Below are positions 16,156 to 24,651 of a stretch of DNA of 64,000 bases, piece by piece; positions within the stretch are counted from its first letter, which is position 1; each line of letters begins with the position of its first letter. The stretch is from NCBI RefSeq assembly GCF_014204525.1, contig NZ_JACHLP010000006.1:290360-354359 (forward strand), written 5' to 3'. A program made the position numbers and the translations under genes. This DNA is from Roseateles oligotrophus (GTDB lineage: Bacteria > Pseudomonadota > Gammaproteobacteria > Burkholderiales > Burkholderiaceae_C). Below the pieces are notes generated by a model. That model saw only the letters and a list, made by a program, of their open reading frames with translations. It did no database searches and was not told the origin of the DNA.

Positions 16156-16529
16156 ACGAGCTGGGTGGGCACCTTGTCTTTGCCGCCGCCTTCAAAGCGG
16201 CCTTTGAAGTTCGCGCTCGCGTCCTTCTTTTCCGCCAGATTGAAGAAGTCCTTGCCGGTGGCCCAGGTGTTCATCGCGGGCAGGCCGAAGTCTATGCTGC
16301 TCAGGTTCATCGTTACCTCGACGCTGCCGCCGCCGCTGGCCTTGTCATAAACGATGCTGCCGGCGTTCTTGTTCAGCTTGCCGCGCCAGAAGGACATGCC
16401 CATATGGTCGGCCTCGAAGCTGGGGTAGGTGTGGGTGGGGTCGATCTCGTAAGTCACCGGCGCGGCCAGCGCGGTCTGCGAGGCGGTGGCCAAGGCGAGC
16501 AGGGCAGGGGCGAGGTGGCGGGATTTCAT
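15939..16529 (-). CDS. YceI family periplasmic protein
   Basis: A 196-residue exported protein of the YceI lipocalin-like family, which binds polyisoprenoids in structural studies. A signal peptide (MKSRHLAPALLALATASQTALA) precedes the mature start APVTYEIDPTHTYPSFEADH; the DxxHS-like opening, GMSFWRGKLNK and the strands up to GTGKDFF-like (ATGKDFFNLAE) are family features. The ATG at 16529 is preferred to an in-frame extension to 16622. Its last 71 codons are duplicated at 14309-14525, and four of those residues differ between copies, so the present C-terminus may have come from another strain or paralogue. Confidence 0.9.
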   Translation of the reverse strand: MKSRHLAPALLALATASQTALAAPVTYEIDPTHTYPSFEADHMGMSFWRGKLNKNAGSIVYDKASGGGSVEVTMNLSSIDFGLPAMNTWATGKDFFNLAEKKDASANFKGRFEGGGKDKVPTQLVGELSLNGQTRPMSLTIHQLKCMPHPMLKREFCGADASGSFQRDEFGLSAGKDWGFKMEVKLRIQVEAVARE

Positions 16530-16678
16530 CGTGTTCCTTTGTGGGTGAAGAGTTTTGGCAGTATCGCCAAACCCTCGACGATCAAGCGGGCTGGTTTTCG
16601 ACAATTGCTCAATCGACTCCACGTAAAGTCTCGGCTGTTTGCCGCCTCTCGCTCCGCCCAGACCTCAGGGACTTTTGC

Positions 16679-17509
16679 ATGTTTTTTGCCCGCTTCTCGT
16701 TTGACCCGTCGCCACCGCGCTCGCGCCCTGGGCTGCTCATAGGCCTGAGTCTGCTGACGGCTATTTTTGCCTCGTCCAGCGCGCTGGCCCAGAAGAGCAA
16801 GCCGGCCCCGCCGGTCTATGGCTACCAGGTCGTTCACAGCTACCCGCACGACCCGGAGGCCTTCACCCAGGGCCTGGTCTACAAGAGCGGTTATCTGTAC
16901 GAGAGCACGGGGCTGCAAGGCCAGTCCACGGTGCGCAAGGTGGACTTGCAAACCGGCCGCGTTCTGCAGCAGGCGGGCCTGCCCGATGCCTTGTTCGGCG
17001 AGGGCATCACGGTGTGGGAGGAGCGCCTGATCGGCATCACCTGGCAGTCACAGTTTGGCTATGTGCTGGATGTGCAGAGCTTCAAGCCGCTGGCCCGCTT
17101 CAGCTACCCCGGCGAGGGCTGGGGCCTGACGCATAACGGCCAGGAAATCATCATGAGCGACGGCACGGCGGAGCTGCGCTTTCTGGACCCGAACAATCTG
17201 CGCGAGCTGCGCCGCCTGCGCGTTAGCGCGGCGGGCAAGCCGGTCACGCAGATCAATGAGCTGGAATGGGTGGAGGGCGAGGTCTGGGCCAATATCTGGC
17301 AGACCGACCGCATCGCCCGCATCGATCCCAAGAGCGGCCAGGTCACCGGCTGGATCGATCTGAGCGGGCTCTTGAGCGCGGCCGAGCGGCGGCAGAGCAA
17401 TGCCGATGTGCTCAACGGCATCGCCTACGACCCGCAGACCCGGCGCATCTTCGTCACCGGCAAGCTGTGGCCCAAGCTGTTCGAGATCAAGCTGCGGCCA
17501 AAGCCCTGA
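16679..17509 (+). CDS. Glutaminyl-peptide cyclotransferase (plant/bacterial type)
   Basis: A 276-residue exported protein of the five-bladed beta-propeller glutamine cyclotransferase family, which turns N-terminal glutamine of peptides into pyroglutamate. After a signal peptide (ending about ASSSALA), family landmarks follow: YPHDPEAFTQGLVY, LYESTGLQGQSTVRKVDL, FGEGITVW, EGWGLTHNG, SDGTAELRFLDP, NELEWVEGEVWANIW and DVLNGIAYDPQTRRIFVTGK WPKLFEI. The Glu residues of EGW and NELEW belong to the known active-site region. I choose ATG 16679 because it begins the signal peptide; earlier in-frame codons run into the yceI promoter. Confidence 0.9.
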   Translation: MFFARFSFDPSPPRSRPGLLIGLSLLTAIFASSSALAQKSKPAPPVYGYQVVHSYPHDPEAFTQGLVYKSGYLYESTGLQGQSTVRKVDLQTGRVLQQAGLPDALFGEGITVWEERLIGITWQSQFGYVLDVQSFKPLARFSYPGEGWGLTHNGQEIIMSDGTAELRFLDPNNLRELRRLRVSAAGKPVTQINELEWVEGEVWANIWQTDRIARIDPKSGQVTGWIDLSGLLSAAERRQSNADVLNGIAYDPQTRRIFVTGKLWPKLFEIKLRPKP

Positions 17510-17511
17510 AT

Positions 17512-17850
17512 TCAAGTCTTTTTGATGAACTCGGCCTTGAGCAGATAGCCCTGGCCATCGATCTTGCAGTCCACCGGATGGTCGCCGGGCACCAGGCGGA
17601 TGCTCTTGATTTTTGTGCCTTGCTTGAGCACGCTGCCGCGCACCTTCAGGTCCTTGATCAGGATGGCGGAGTCGCCGTCGGCCAGGAGCTGGCCGTTGGC
17701 GTCTTTCAGCACCGGGGCGGTTTCTTCGTCCGCTTCGCCGGCTGCGCCATCGGCCGCCCATTCATGGCCGCAGTCCGGGCAGATGAAGAGGGCGCCGTCC
17801 TGGTAGGTGTTTTCAAGCGTGCAGACGGGGCAGGCGGATGGGGTGGACAT
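17512..17850 (-). CDS. PhnA/YjdM family zinc-ribbon protein
   Basis: A 112-residue cytoplasmic protein. An N-terminal zinc ribbon (Cys7, Cys10, Cys24, Cys27: CPVC and CPDC) is followed by an acidic linker and the PhnA domain ([50 protein letters not shown]). In E. coli the homologue (YjdM, formerly PhnA) is not needed for phosphonate use, and its role is unclear. The ATG at 17850 is strongly supported by the conserved N-terminus. It converges with the cyclotransferase gene, leaving 2 bp between the stops. Confidence 0.92.
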   Translation of the reverse strand: MSTPSACPVCTLENTYQDGALFICPDCGHEWAADGAAGEADEETAPVLKDANGQLLADGDSAILIKDLKVRGSVLKQGTKIKSIRLVPGDHPVDCKIDGQGYLLKAEFIKKT

Positions 17851-17955
17851 GCGGGGTACTCCTTGGGCTGGGCCGACAATGTAACGCATGCCTTTCGTCA
17901 GGGCCTGGCGGCAGCGGCCATACTCCGGCCTTCGTTTCCCAACAGAGGATTGCAG

Positions 17956-18792
17956 ATGCGAACCAGCTTTTTTCTGAGCGGCCTGTTCTTGGCCGCCGGT
18001 CTTTCCTCCGCTGCCGCCATGGCCCAGCAAGCGCCCGTGGTGGTCGATGCGGCCTTGCAGGCGGCAATCGCCGGTGCCCAGCGCACGCCCGCCTTTGTGG
18101 CCCGCGACGGCTGGCGCCACCCCGGCGAGACCCTGAGCTTTTTCGGCATCAAGCCCACGCAGACGGTGATCGAGCTCGCGCCCGGCGGCGGCTGGTATAC
18201 CGAGATCCTGGCGCCCTATCTGCGCGAGCGCGGCCGCCTGATCCTGGGCGGTGACGACCCCGAGTCCAGCCAGGCCTATTACCAGCGCAGCGCAGCCCGC
18301 ATGAAGGAAAAGTTAGCCGCCACGCCCGCCGTCTACGACCGGGTGCAGCTGGGCGTGTTCAACCCCGCCGCGGGCAAGCTGGCCTTGGCGCCGGCCGGCT
18401 CGGTCGATCTGGTGCTGACCTTCCGCAATATCCACAACTGGGTGAGCCTGGGCGATGCGCCCACGGCGGCCGTGTTCAAGAGCGTGTTTGACACGCTCAA
18501 GCCCGGCGGCGTGTTCGGCGTGGTGGACCACCGCCGCCCGGCCGCCCAGGAGCAGGACGCCAAGGCCAGCAGCGGCTATCTGCACCAGGCTTATGTGATC
18601 CGCCTGGCCGAGCAGGCCGGCTTCAAGCTGGCGGCCAGCAGCGAGATCAATGCCAACCCCAGGGACAAGGCCGATCACGAGGGCGGCGTCTGGGCTCTGC
18701 CGCCCACCTTGGGCAATAAGGAAAAGGACAAGGAGCGCTATCAAGCCATCGGCGAGAGCGACCGCATGACGCTCAAATTCGTCAAGCCCTGA
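17956..18792 (+). CDS. Exported methyltransferase-like protein
   Basis: A 278-residue protein with a signal peptide (residues 1-23, ending AAAMAQ) and a class I SAM-methyltransferase-like fold. The glycine motif is [19 protein letters not shown], and later strands include [14 protein letters not shown] and [13 protein letters not shown], with the family's [16 protein letters not shown] near the C-terminus. It belongs to a broad proteobacterial group annotated as methyltransferase despite an export signal; periplasmic SAM is not expected, so either it acts before export or the fold has another ligand. It starts 105 bp after the divergent PhnA start and is followed 20 bp later by the DUF2520 gene. 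Confidence 0.8.
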   Translation: MRTSFFLSGLFLAAGLSSAAAMAQQAPVVVDAALQAAIAGAQRTPAFVARDGWRHPGETLSFFGIKPTQTVIELAPGGGWYTEILAPYLRERGRLILGGDDPESSQAYYQRSAARMKEKLAATPAVYDRVQLGVFNPAAGKLALAPAGSVDLVLTFRNIHNWVSLGDAPTAAVFKSVFDTLKPGGVFGVVDHRRPAAQEQDAKASSGYLHQAYVIRLAEQAGFKLAASSEINANPRDKADHEGGVWALPPTLGNKEKDKERYQAIGESDRMTLKFVKP

Positions 18793-18812
18793 TCGACGGG
18801 AGCGCAGTCCCG

Positions 18813-19673
18813 ATGGCCTATCCAAGCATCGCCTTCATCGGCGCCGGCCGCCTGGGCCAGACCTTGGCCCTGGCCCTGGCCCGGCGTGGCGAGCCCTTGC
18901 GGGCGATTGCCTCGCGCCGGCCGGCCTCGGCCCAGGCCCTGGCGGCGCAGATCCCGGGCTGCCAGGCCCTGAGTGCCGAGCAGGCGGTGGCCGCGGCGGA
19001 GCTGGTGTTTCTGAGCGTGCCCGATGACGAGATCGCCGGCCTGGCGCAAGCGCTGCCCTGGCGCGCCGGCCAGGCGGTGCTGCATTGCAGCGGTGCCACC
19101 GAGCTGGCCGCGCTGGGGCCGGCCTTGGCGGCGGGCGCGGCGGTGGGCGGCTTTCATCCGCTGCAGATATTTTCCGACCCGCAGCAGGCCCTGGGCCTGC
19201 TGGCCGGCAGCACGGTGGCGATCGAGAGCGCCGATGCGGGCCTGCAGGCCGAGCTCTTGCGCCTGGCCGGGCGGCTGGAAATGCGGCCGCTGAGCCTGCC
19301 GCCGGGTGCGCGGGCGGCCTATCACGGGGCGGCCAGTTTTGCGGCCAGTTTCATCTTGTCTTTGCTGGACGAGGCGGCCGAGGTCTGGGCCCGCCTGGGC
19401 CTGCCGCGCGAGCAGGCCTTGCCGGCCCTGCTGCCGTTGGCGCAAGGCACTTTGCAGGCGGCGCAATCGCGCGGCCTGGCCGGCGCCTTGTCCGGCCCCA
19501 TCTCGCGCGGGGACTGCGGCGTGGTCGCCGCCCATCTGCAGGCCTTTGATGGCCTGGGCGAGGCGCATGGCCGCTTCTACCGCGAGCTGGCGCGGCGCCA
19601 GCTCGATCTTGCCGCTCAGGCTGGGCGTTTGGATGCCGCCACATTGGCGGCCTTGCGGGCCTTGTTGAGCTGA
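18813..19673 (+). CDS. Rossmann-fold and DUF2520 domain protein
   Basis: A 286-residue protein. The N-terminal Rossmann domain (IAFIGAGRLGQTLALALARR, an NADP-binding glycine motif; LVFLSVPDDEI) resembles F420/NADP oxidoreductases and ketopantoate reductases. The C-terminal helical DUF2520 domain (residues ~130-280: GGFHPLQIFSD, YHGAASFAASFILSLLDEA, LAGALSGPISRGD) matches the family. Its substrate is not known. It follows the methyltransferase-like gene by 20 bp, probably in one transcript. Confidence 0.85.
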   Translation: MAYPSIAFIGAGRLGQTLALALARRGEPLRAIASRRPASAQALAAQIPGCQALSAEQAVAAAELVFLSVPDDEIAGLAQALPWRAGQAVLHCSGATELAALGPALAAGAAVGGFHPLQIFSDPQQALGLLAGSTVAIESADAGLQAELLRLAGRLEMRPLSLPPGARAAYHGAASFAASFILSLLDEAAEVWARLGLPREQALPALLPLAQGTLQAAQSRGLAGALSGPISRGDCGVVAAHLQAFDGLGEAHGRFYRELARRQLDLAAQAGRLDAATLAALRALLS

Positions 19674-19702
19674 GCCAGCTGCGCCCGGTTTTAGAATGGG
19701 GC

Positions 19703-20857
19703 ATGAAACTTGACGTGCCGACACTGTTTGTCGCGGTCACCCTGCTGTCCCTGCTGACGGCCGTCTGGGTGTGCGTCATGGCCTGGGGCCAGCCCTCGCG
19801 CGAGGCTTTGTGGGCCTGGGGCGCCGCGCTGCTGAGCTTTTTTGCCGGCAATCTGCTGTTTGCCCTGCAGGGCCATGCGCCCGATCCCTTGCCGCTGATC
19901 AGCGGCAATCTGGCTTGCGCGGCCTCCCTGGCCTTGATGCAGCTGGCGCTGTGGCGCTTTCAGCTGCGCAAAGGCCTGGGCTTGCGGGGACTGCTGCCCT
20001 TGGCCCTGGTGCCGCTCTTTGGGCTCTTGTTTGCCAACCAGCAACGGGTCTTGCTGGGCTTGTTCACGCTGCTCTTCGTTGTGCAGATCGGCCTGATCCT
20101 CGGTGCCCTGCTGGACCCCGCGCAGAAACAGCATGGGCGCGGCCGCTACATCCTGCTGATCACCTTTGGCGCCGTCGAGCTGATGCTGCTGGCGCGCCTG
20201 CTCGCCGTCGTGCTGGGCTGGGAGCGGGTCGGCAGCGGGGTGGAGCTGGACCAGTGGCAGGCCATGGTGTTCATCGCGACGCTGGCGGCCGTCATCAGCG
20301 TGACCCTGGGCTTTGTGTACATGATCATGGAGCGGGCCGAGCTGCGCAATTTCGAGCTGGCGATGAAGGACATGCTCACCGGCCTCTCCAACCGCCGCGC
20401 CATCAGCGACCAGTTGCATGCGGCGGTGGCGCGGGCGCAGCGCCAGGGGCAGTTGCTCTCGGTCTTGATGATGGACATCGACCACTTCAAGCGCATCAAC
20501 GACAGCTACGGCCATCAGGCCGGCGACCGGGTGCTGCACGGCATCGCCCAGACCCTGAGCAGCCGCCTGCGTGCCCAGGACCAGATCGGCCGCTTCGGCG
20601 GCGAGGAGTTCCTGGTCGTGCTGCCCGATACCGGGCTGGACGGCGCCCTGATCCTGGCCGAGGCCTTGCGCGCCGCGGTGGAGGCCACGCCCACCCAGTG
20701 GGGCGTGCATAGCATCGCGGCCACCATCAGCATCGGCGTGCGCGGCGGGGTTGTCACCGGTGCCGACACGGCCGATGGCCTGGTCGGCGCGGCCGATGCG
20801 GCCATGTACCAGGCCAAGGCGGCCGGGCGCAACCGGGTTGAACAATCAAGCCGCTAG
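19703..20857 (+). CDS. Diguanylate cyclase (GGDEF), membrane-bound
   Basis: A 384-residue inner-membrane enzyme that would make cyclic di-GMP from two GTP. The N-terminal ~210 residues form about six or seven membrane helices (a 7TM-like sensor). The C-terminal GGDEF domain has DMLTGLSNRRAI near 227, MDIDHFKRINDSYGHQAGDR near 256, the active-site loop GGEEF at 299-303 and the inhibitory I-site RAQD at 290-293, five residues before the loop. It is therefore expected to be active and feedback-inhibited. No EAL domain is present. The CBS gene begins 22 bp after its stop, so the two may be cotranscribed. Confidence 0.95.
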   Translation: MKLDVPTLFVAVTLLSLLTAVWVCVMAWGQPSREALWAWGAALLSFFAGNLLFALQGHAPDPLPLISGNLACAASLALMQLALWRFQLRKGLGLRGLLPLALVPLFGLLFANQQRVLLGLFTLLFVVQIGLILGALLDPAQKQHGRGRYILLITFGAVELMLLARLLAVVLGWERVGSGVELDQWQAMVFIATLAAVISVTLGFVYMIMERAELRNFELAMKDMLTGLSNRRAISDQLHAAVARAQRQGQLLSVLMMDIDHFKRINDSYGHQAGDRVLHGIAQTLSSRLRAQDQIGRFGGEEFLVVLPDTGLDGALILAEALRAAVEATPTQWGVHSIAATISIGVRGGVVTGADTADGLVGAADAAMYQAKAAGRNRVEQSSR

Positions 20858-20879
20858 GGCTGAGCAGGAGGCGCAGGCT

Positions 20880-21581
20880 ATGTTCACGGTATACGGTCTC
20901 AACGGGCGGGTTTATAGCGGGCCGCTGGAGGGCTTGCGGGCGCTGGAGCCGGTGCAGGCGGTGGCCCGGGTGCGGGCGCTGGCGCCGCTGTCTTCGACGC
21001 TGGAAACGGAGGCGCAGGCCGAGGCCGGCGTGCTGCGTGCCGAGCCTAACCCTGAATCCCATCTGATGGCGCTGGGCAGCCCGGAGCCGCGCCCGCGCGA
21101 CGCCCTGGCCGCCTATGCCAAGGCCCAGGCCCGGGTGCTGCCCGACGAGAAACGGCAGCCGCTGCGCCTGGTGGAGGAGTTGATGAGCCGCAGCCTGGTC
21201 ACCGTGCCCGCCGCGGCCTCGGTGGCGCAAGGCCTGCGGCTGCTGAGTCAGGCCAGGGTGGGGCAGGCGCCGGTGCTGAATCTGCATGGCCGCCTGGTCG
21301 GGCTTTTGCTGCGCGGCGATCTGCTGCCGGTGCCCGACGAGGTGGAGGACGCCCAGGCCTGGTCGGCCTGGTTCGCCCGGCCGGTAGGCGATGTGATGTG
21401 GTCGCCCGTGCCCAGCGCCCATGTCGACACACCCTTGCGCGAGGTCGCCCAGGCCTTGCTGGACTTCCGCCTGCCGGGCATGCCGGTCTCCGACGAGAAG
21501 GGCGAGCTGCTGGGCTTCATCTCGCGCAGCGATATGCTGCGCGCGCTGACCCGCGAGCCGCCGCTGGAGCTGTGGAGCTAG
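20880..21581 (+). CDS. CBS-domain protein
   Basis: A 233-residue protein. The C-terminal half holds a CBS pair (residues ~105-225: LVEELMSRSLVTVPAAASVA, VLNLHGRLVGLLLRGDLL, VGDVMWSPVPSAHVDTPL, GMPVSDEKGELLGFISRSDM) that normally binds adenine nucleotides. The first ~100 residues (FTVYGLNGRVYSGPLEGL and an Ala/Glu-rich linker) are not recognisable. It is only 22 bp after the diguanylate cyclase stop, with an SD-like AGGAGG, so it may sense energy status in the same pathway; that link is inferred from position. It converges with the SgrR-like gene 4 bp away. Confidence 0.85.
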   Translation: MFTVYGLNGRVYSGPLEGLRALEPVQAVARVRALAPLSSTLETEAQAEAGVLRAEPNPESHLMALGSPEPRPRDALAAYAKAQARVLPDEKRQPLRLVEELMSRSLVTVPAAASVAQGLRLLSQARVGQAPVLNLHGRLVGLLLRGDLLPVPDEVEDAQAWSAWFARPVGDVMWSPVPSAHVDTPLREVAQALLDFRLPGMPVSDEKGELLGFISRSDMLRALTREPPLELWS

Positions 21582-21585
21582 CAGC

Positions 21586-23334
21586 TTATGCGCCCGGCAG
21601 CCATAGCTTGCGGAAATCCATCCACCCGCAGCGGGCCAGCGCCACGCCGCCGAGTTCGGGGGCATGCGTGAGCTGTTGCAGCACATGCCGCATGGGTAGG
21701 AACGCGCCGGCCAATGCCAAGCGCCGGAAGGCTGACTCCATCGCGGCAAGGCGTTGAGCCGGCAGGGCCTCGGCCGCCGTGGCTCGGCATATCGTTGCCA
21801 GTGATTTGCGCAAGGCTGGCGGCAGCCAGGCATGGAAGCCGGCTTCACCCGACAGGGCGCTGTATTGGCCGAACTCCATATCGTCCCCCAGCACCTCGCC
21901 CGCCACGACCAGATCGGCCGGTCCATGCCAGACACCGGCCGCAAACTCGGGCGCTGACACCACTTCGAGGCGGACCGAGCTACCCGCCGCCTCGCAGGCC
22001 TCGATCACGCGGCGCGCCAGGGCGATGTGCTCGTCCAGCTCATAGGTGAACATCAGCAGCTGCCGGGGCAAGGGGGGCGCTGCCGGCGGACGCGGGTCGG
22101 GCCTGAGCAAATGCTGCCAGGCAGGCAGCCAGGCCCGGGCCGGCCGAAAGCGTGTGCCTGGCGTCGTGCCAGCCACATGGCTGCGCAGCCAATGGCCGAT
22201 GGCGCAGCGGGCCGCTGCCGTGGCAAAGGCGGGCCTGGAGGGCTTGAGCAGCACAAAGTCGCAGCCTTGCTCGGCCTGCTGCAAGACCTGCCAGCGCTTT
22301 TGTTGGCCGGGGTGGGCTTGGGTCGATTGCTGGCCCAGCTTGATGTCAACGGCAGGCATGGCGCTGCCCGCCGGCACCACCCACAGATCAATCTGATCCA
22401 GCAAGGGCCGTATGCCCCAATAACCCTCAAAAGCCTGTAGCGTCGCGCGATGCTCGTTATTGCGCAGCAGGCGAAAAGCGCCCGCCCCTATGGGCAGCTG
22501 GGTAAAGTCTGGCCTTGCCCAGTCGCCCTCGGGCAGGATGGCGCAGGCATGGTGGGCCAGGCGGTGTGGCAGCAGATGATCCGGACTGAGCAACTGCAGA
22601 TCCAGCCTTTGTCCCTTGCAGGCAATGTCTTGCAAATGGCTCATCAGCGCGCGATGCGGGCCGGCCGTGTCGCGCAGCCGCAGCAAGGAGGCCGCCGCAT
22701 CCCGTGCGCGCAGCGGCCGCCCGTCTTGAAAGCGCAGCCCCGGCCGCAGCCACAGGCGCCAGCAACGCCCATCCTCGCGGCTTTCCCAGTGGTGGGCCAG
22801 CGCCGGGACTATGGATTCGCTGGTCAGGTCATAAGCGCTCAGGCGTTCGCAAAGCTGGCTCACCATATGGGCCTCGGTGCGCCGGGTGACGTGGATGGGA
22901 TCCAGGGCATGCAGGGGCCGGTAAAAAGGCATGCGCAAGCCGCCCCCAGGGCTTGCCCCCAAGAAGGCCGGCAAGGCTTGCTTGACACGCGAACGCGCCG
23001 CCGGCGGCAGGCCCCGGAATGCGGCCTCGACCCGCCCGTCCTCCAGCAACTGCTGCAATTGCAGAACACGCAGCGCGCCGGGATCCTGGTGCAGCGTCAA
23101 GGTGGACAGCCGGCCGCGCCCGCGGCTCGGTGTCCAGCTGAGCCAGGTTTGCGCCTGCATGCGGGCCAGCAGCAGGCGGGCATTGCGCTCACCGCAGCAA
23201 AGGCGTTCCGCCACGGCGCCCAAGCTCAGCGAGGCTGGCGAGGGCAGGCCTTCGGCCAGGCGGATGTATTGCTCCCGCAGCAGTGATGGGGCGGCCGGCG
23301 GCGCGGGCTTGGGCTTGCTGGCGGTCATGCGCAT
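21586..23334 (-). CDS. SgrR-like transcriptional regulator with solute-binding domain
   Basis: A 582-residue protein with the SgrR layout: an N-terminal winged-helix SgrR_N domain (residues ~15-125: LREQYIRLAEGLPS, LGAVAERLCCGERNARLLLA) and a C-terminal extracellular-solute-binding (SBP_bac_5) domain (YRPLHALDPIHVTRRTEAHMV, WRLWLRPGLRFQDGRPLRARD, FTQLPIGAGAFRLL). E. coli SgrR senses sugar-phosphate stress and controls the small RNA SgrS and setA. Here it is divergent from an MFS exporter, a matching arrangement, but no SgrS-like RNA is evident. The start could be 23334 or the Met at 23328. Confidence 0.88.
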   Translation of the reverse strand: MRMTASKPKPAPPAAPSLLREQYIRLAEGLPSPASLSLGAVAERLCCGERNARLLLARMQAQTWLSWTPSRGRGRLSTLTLHQDPGALRVLQLQQLLEDGRVEAAFRGLPPAARSRVKQALPAFLGASPGGGLRMPFYRPLHALDPIHVTRRTEAHMVSQLCERLSAYDLTSESIVPALAHHWESREDGRCWRLWLRPGLRFQDGRPLRARDAAASLLRLRDTAGPHRALMSHLQDIACKGQRLDLQLLSPDHLLPHRLAHHACAILPEGDWARPDFTQLPIGAGAFRLLRNNEHRATLQAFEGYWGIRPLLDQIDLWVVPAGSAMPAVDIKLGQQSTQAHPGQQKRWQVLQQAEQGCDFVLLKPSRPAFATAAARCAIGHWLRSHVAGTTPGTRFRPARAWLPAWQHLLRPDPRPPAAPPLPRQLLMFTYELDEHIALARRVIEACEAAGSSVRLEVVSAPEFAAGVWHGPADLVVAGEVLGDDMEFGQYSALSGEAGFHAWLPPALRKSLATICRATAAEALPAQRLAAMESAFRRLALAGAFLPMRHVLQQLTHAPELGGVALARCGWMDFRKLWLPGA

Positions 23335-23435
23335 GGGTGTCGATGAAAACCGGAAATTTTGCCGTCATTGTGTCCGCTTATGCCTTCCGCTTTAAGGGCA
23401 AACTCGGCGCCGTCACAGGCTTTGATCGCGATGCA

Positions 23436-24626
23436 ATGTCCACCTCCTCTCTTTGGCAGCACCTGGGTTTTCGCCGCTTGTATCTGTCCTCCATCAGTTT
23501 TGCGCTGGGGACGCAGATCTACCAGCTGGCGTTGCCGCTGATCTTCTATGAGCTGACGCGCTCGCCCACGGTGATGACGGGCCTGCGCGCGGTGGAGTTG
23601 CTGCCCAATCTATTGCTGGCCATGTTCATCGGGGTCTGGGTGGACCGTGTCGACCGCGGGCGCTGGGCCCGGCGCGCCATGAGCGGCATGGTTGTGTTGA
23701 TGGGCTTGCAGGCCTTGCTCCTGCCGCAGGGCGCGGCCATGCTGCCGCTGTTCTTCGTCAGTGCCTTCGCGCTGATGAGCTTGAACTATCTCTACGCCAT
23801 CTGCCGCATGGGCCTGGTCAAGGAGATGCTGCCTGAGCCCTTGCTGCTGCCCGCGACCGGCCAGCTGACCGTGATCTCCCAGGTCGCGGCGGTGCTGGGG
23901 CCCGCGCTGGCCGGTGCCTTGGTGGCATGGCAGATGGCCCTGGGGCTTTGGCTGCCCATGGCCGCGCTGCTCCTGGCCGCGGCCTTGCTGCGCGGCATCG
24001 ATTTGCCCGCGCGCCCCTTCGTCAGCGCCGGCTACTGGCAAGACTGGCGCGAAGGTTGGCGGGTGCTGCGCGCCAACCGGCCCTTGTGGCAGCTGTCCTG
24101 GTGGGTGGTGCTGATCAATGGCAGCGCCGGGGTGGTGGAGGTCTTGTTCCTGTTCCGGGCCCGCGACGAGTTGCAGATTCCTCCCGCCACCCTGGGTCTG
24201 CTCTACGGTCTGGCAGGACTGGGCGGTATTTGCGGCGGGCTGCTTTGCAGCCGCTTGCGCGGCCGGCTGGGCCTGGGGCGGCTGCTGATGTCTGCCCTGG
24301 CTTTGGAGGCCGCCAGCATCTTGATGCTGGCCTGGGGTGAGGCCCTGGCGCTGCTGGTCTGCGGGATGGCTCTCAACAGCTTCGCCATGGTGCTGGGCAA
24401 TGTGTGCGTCTGGGGCTATCGGCAGGAGAGCACGGCCAGTGCCCATATCGGGCGGGTATCGGGCTTGACGGGCTCGCTGTTCAAGCTCCTGATGCCCCTG
24501 GCCTTGCTGGCTTCGGGTCAGCTGGCTTCACACCAAGCCCTGGGTGCCTTGCTGGCAGGCTGCGCCGGGCTTCATCTGCTGGCCTGCCTGGGCCTGCGTT
24601 GTTCGGCGATTTACCGGGTGCCTTGA
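23436..24626 (+). CDS. MFS transporter
   Basis: A 396-residue inner-membrane protein with about 12 hydrophobic helices and the MFS loop motif between helices 2 and 3 (GVWVDRVDRGRWARR). The N-terminus (FRRLYLSSISFALGTQIYQLAL) and overall pattern fit drug or metabolite exporters of the EntS/MFS_3 sort. It is divergent from the SgrR-like gene, which probably regulates it. The ATG at 23436 starts MSTSSLWQHLGF; an upstream in-frame extension to 23283 would overlap SgrR coding sequence and is rejected. The substrate is unknown; a sugar or its analogue is suggested only by SgrR. Confidence 0.85.
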   Translation: MSTSSLWQHLGFRRLYLSSISFALGTQIYQLALPLIFYELTRSPTVMTGLRAVELLPNLLLAMFIGVWVDRVDRGRWARRAMSGMVVLMGLQALLLPQGAAMLPLFFVSAFALMSLNYLYAICRMGLVKEMLPEPLLLPATGQLTVISQVAAVLGPALAGALVAWQMALGLWLPMAALLLAAALLRGIDLPARPFVSAGYWQDWREGWRVLRANRPLWQLSWWVVLINGSAGVVEVLFLFRARDELQIPPATLGLLYGLAGLGGICGGLLCSRLRGRLGLGRLLMSALALEAASILMLAWGEALALLVCGMALNSFAMVLGNVCVWGYRQESTASAHIGRVSGLTGSLFKLLMPLALLASGQLASHQALGALLAGCAGLHLLACLGLRCSAIYRVP

Positions 24627-24651
24627 GAGGCTGTGAGTCGGGCGCGCCGGT

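Noticed and set aside
12781-16530. A prophage or integrative element with its own integrase
   Set aside because: No integrase, recombinase, transposase or phage gene is visible; only modules and repeats.
23335-23435. An SgrS-like small RNA between SgrR and the MFS gene
   Set aside because: The gap is about 100 bp and shows no terminator-linked hairpin or Hfq-like U tail.
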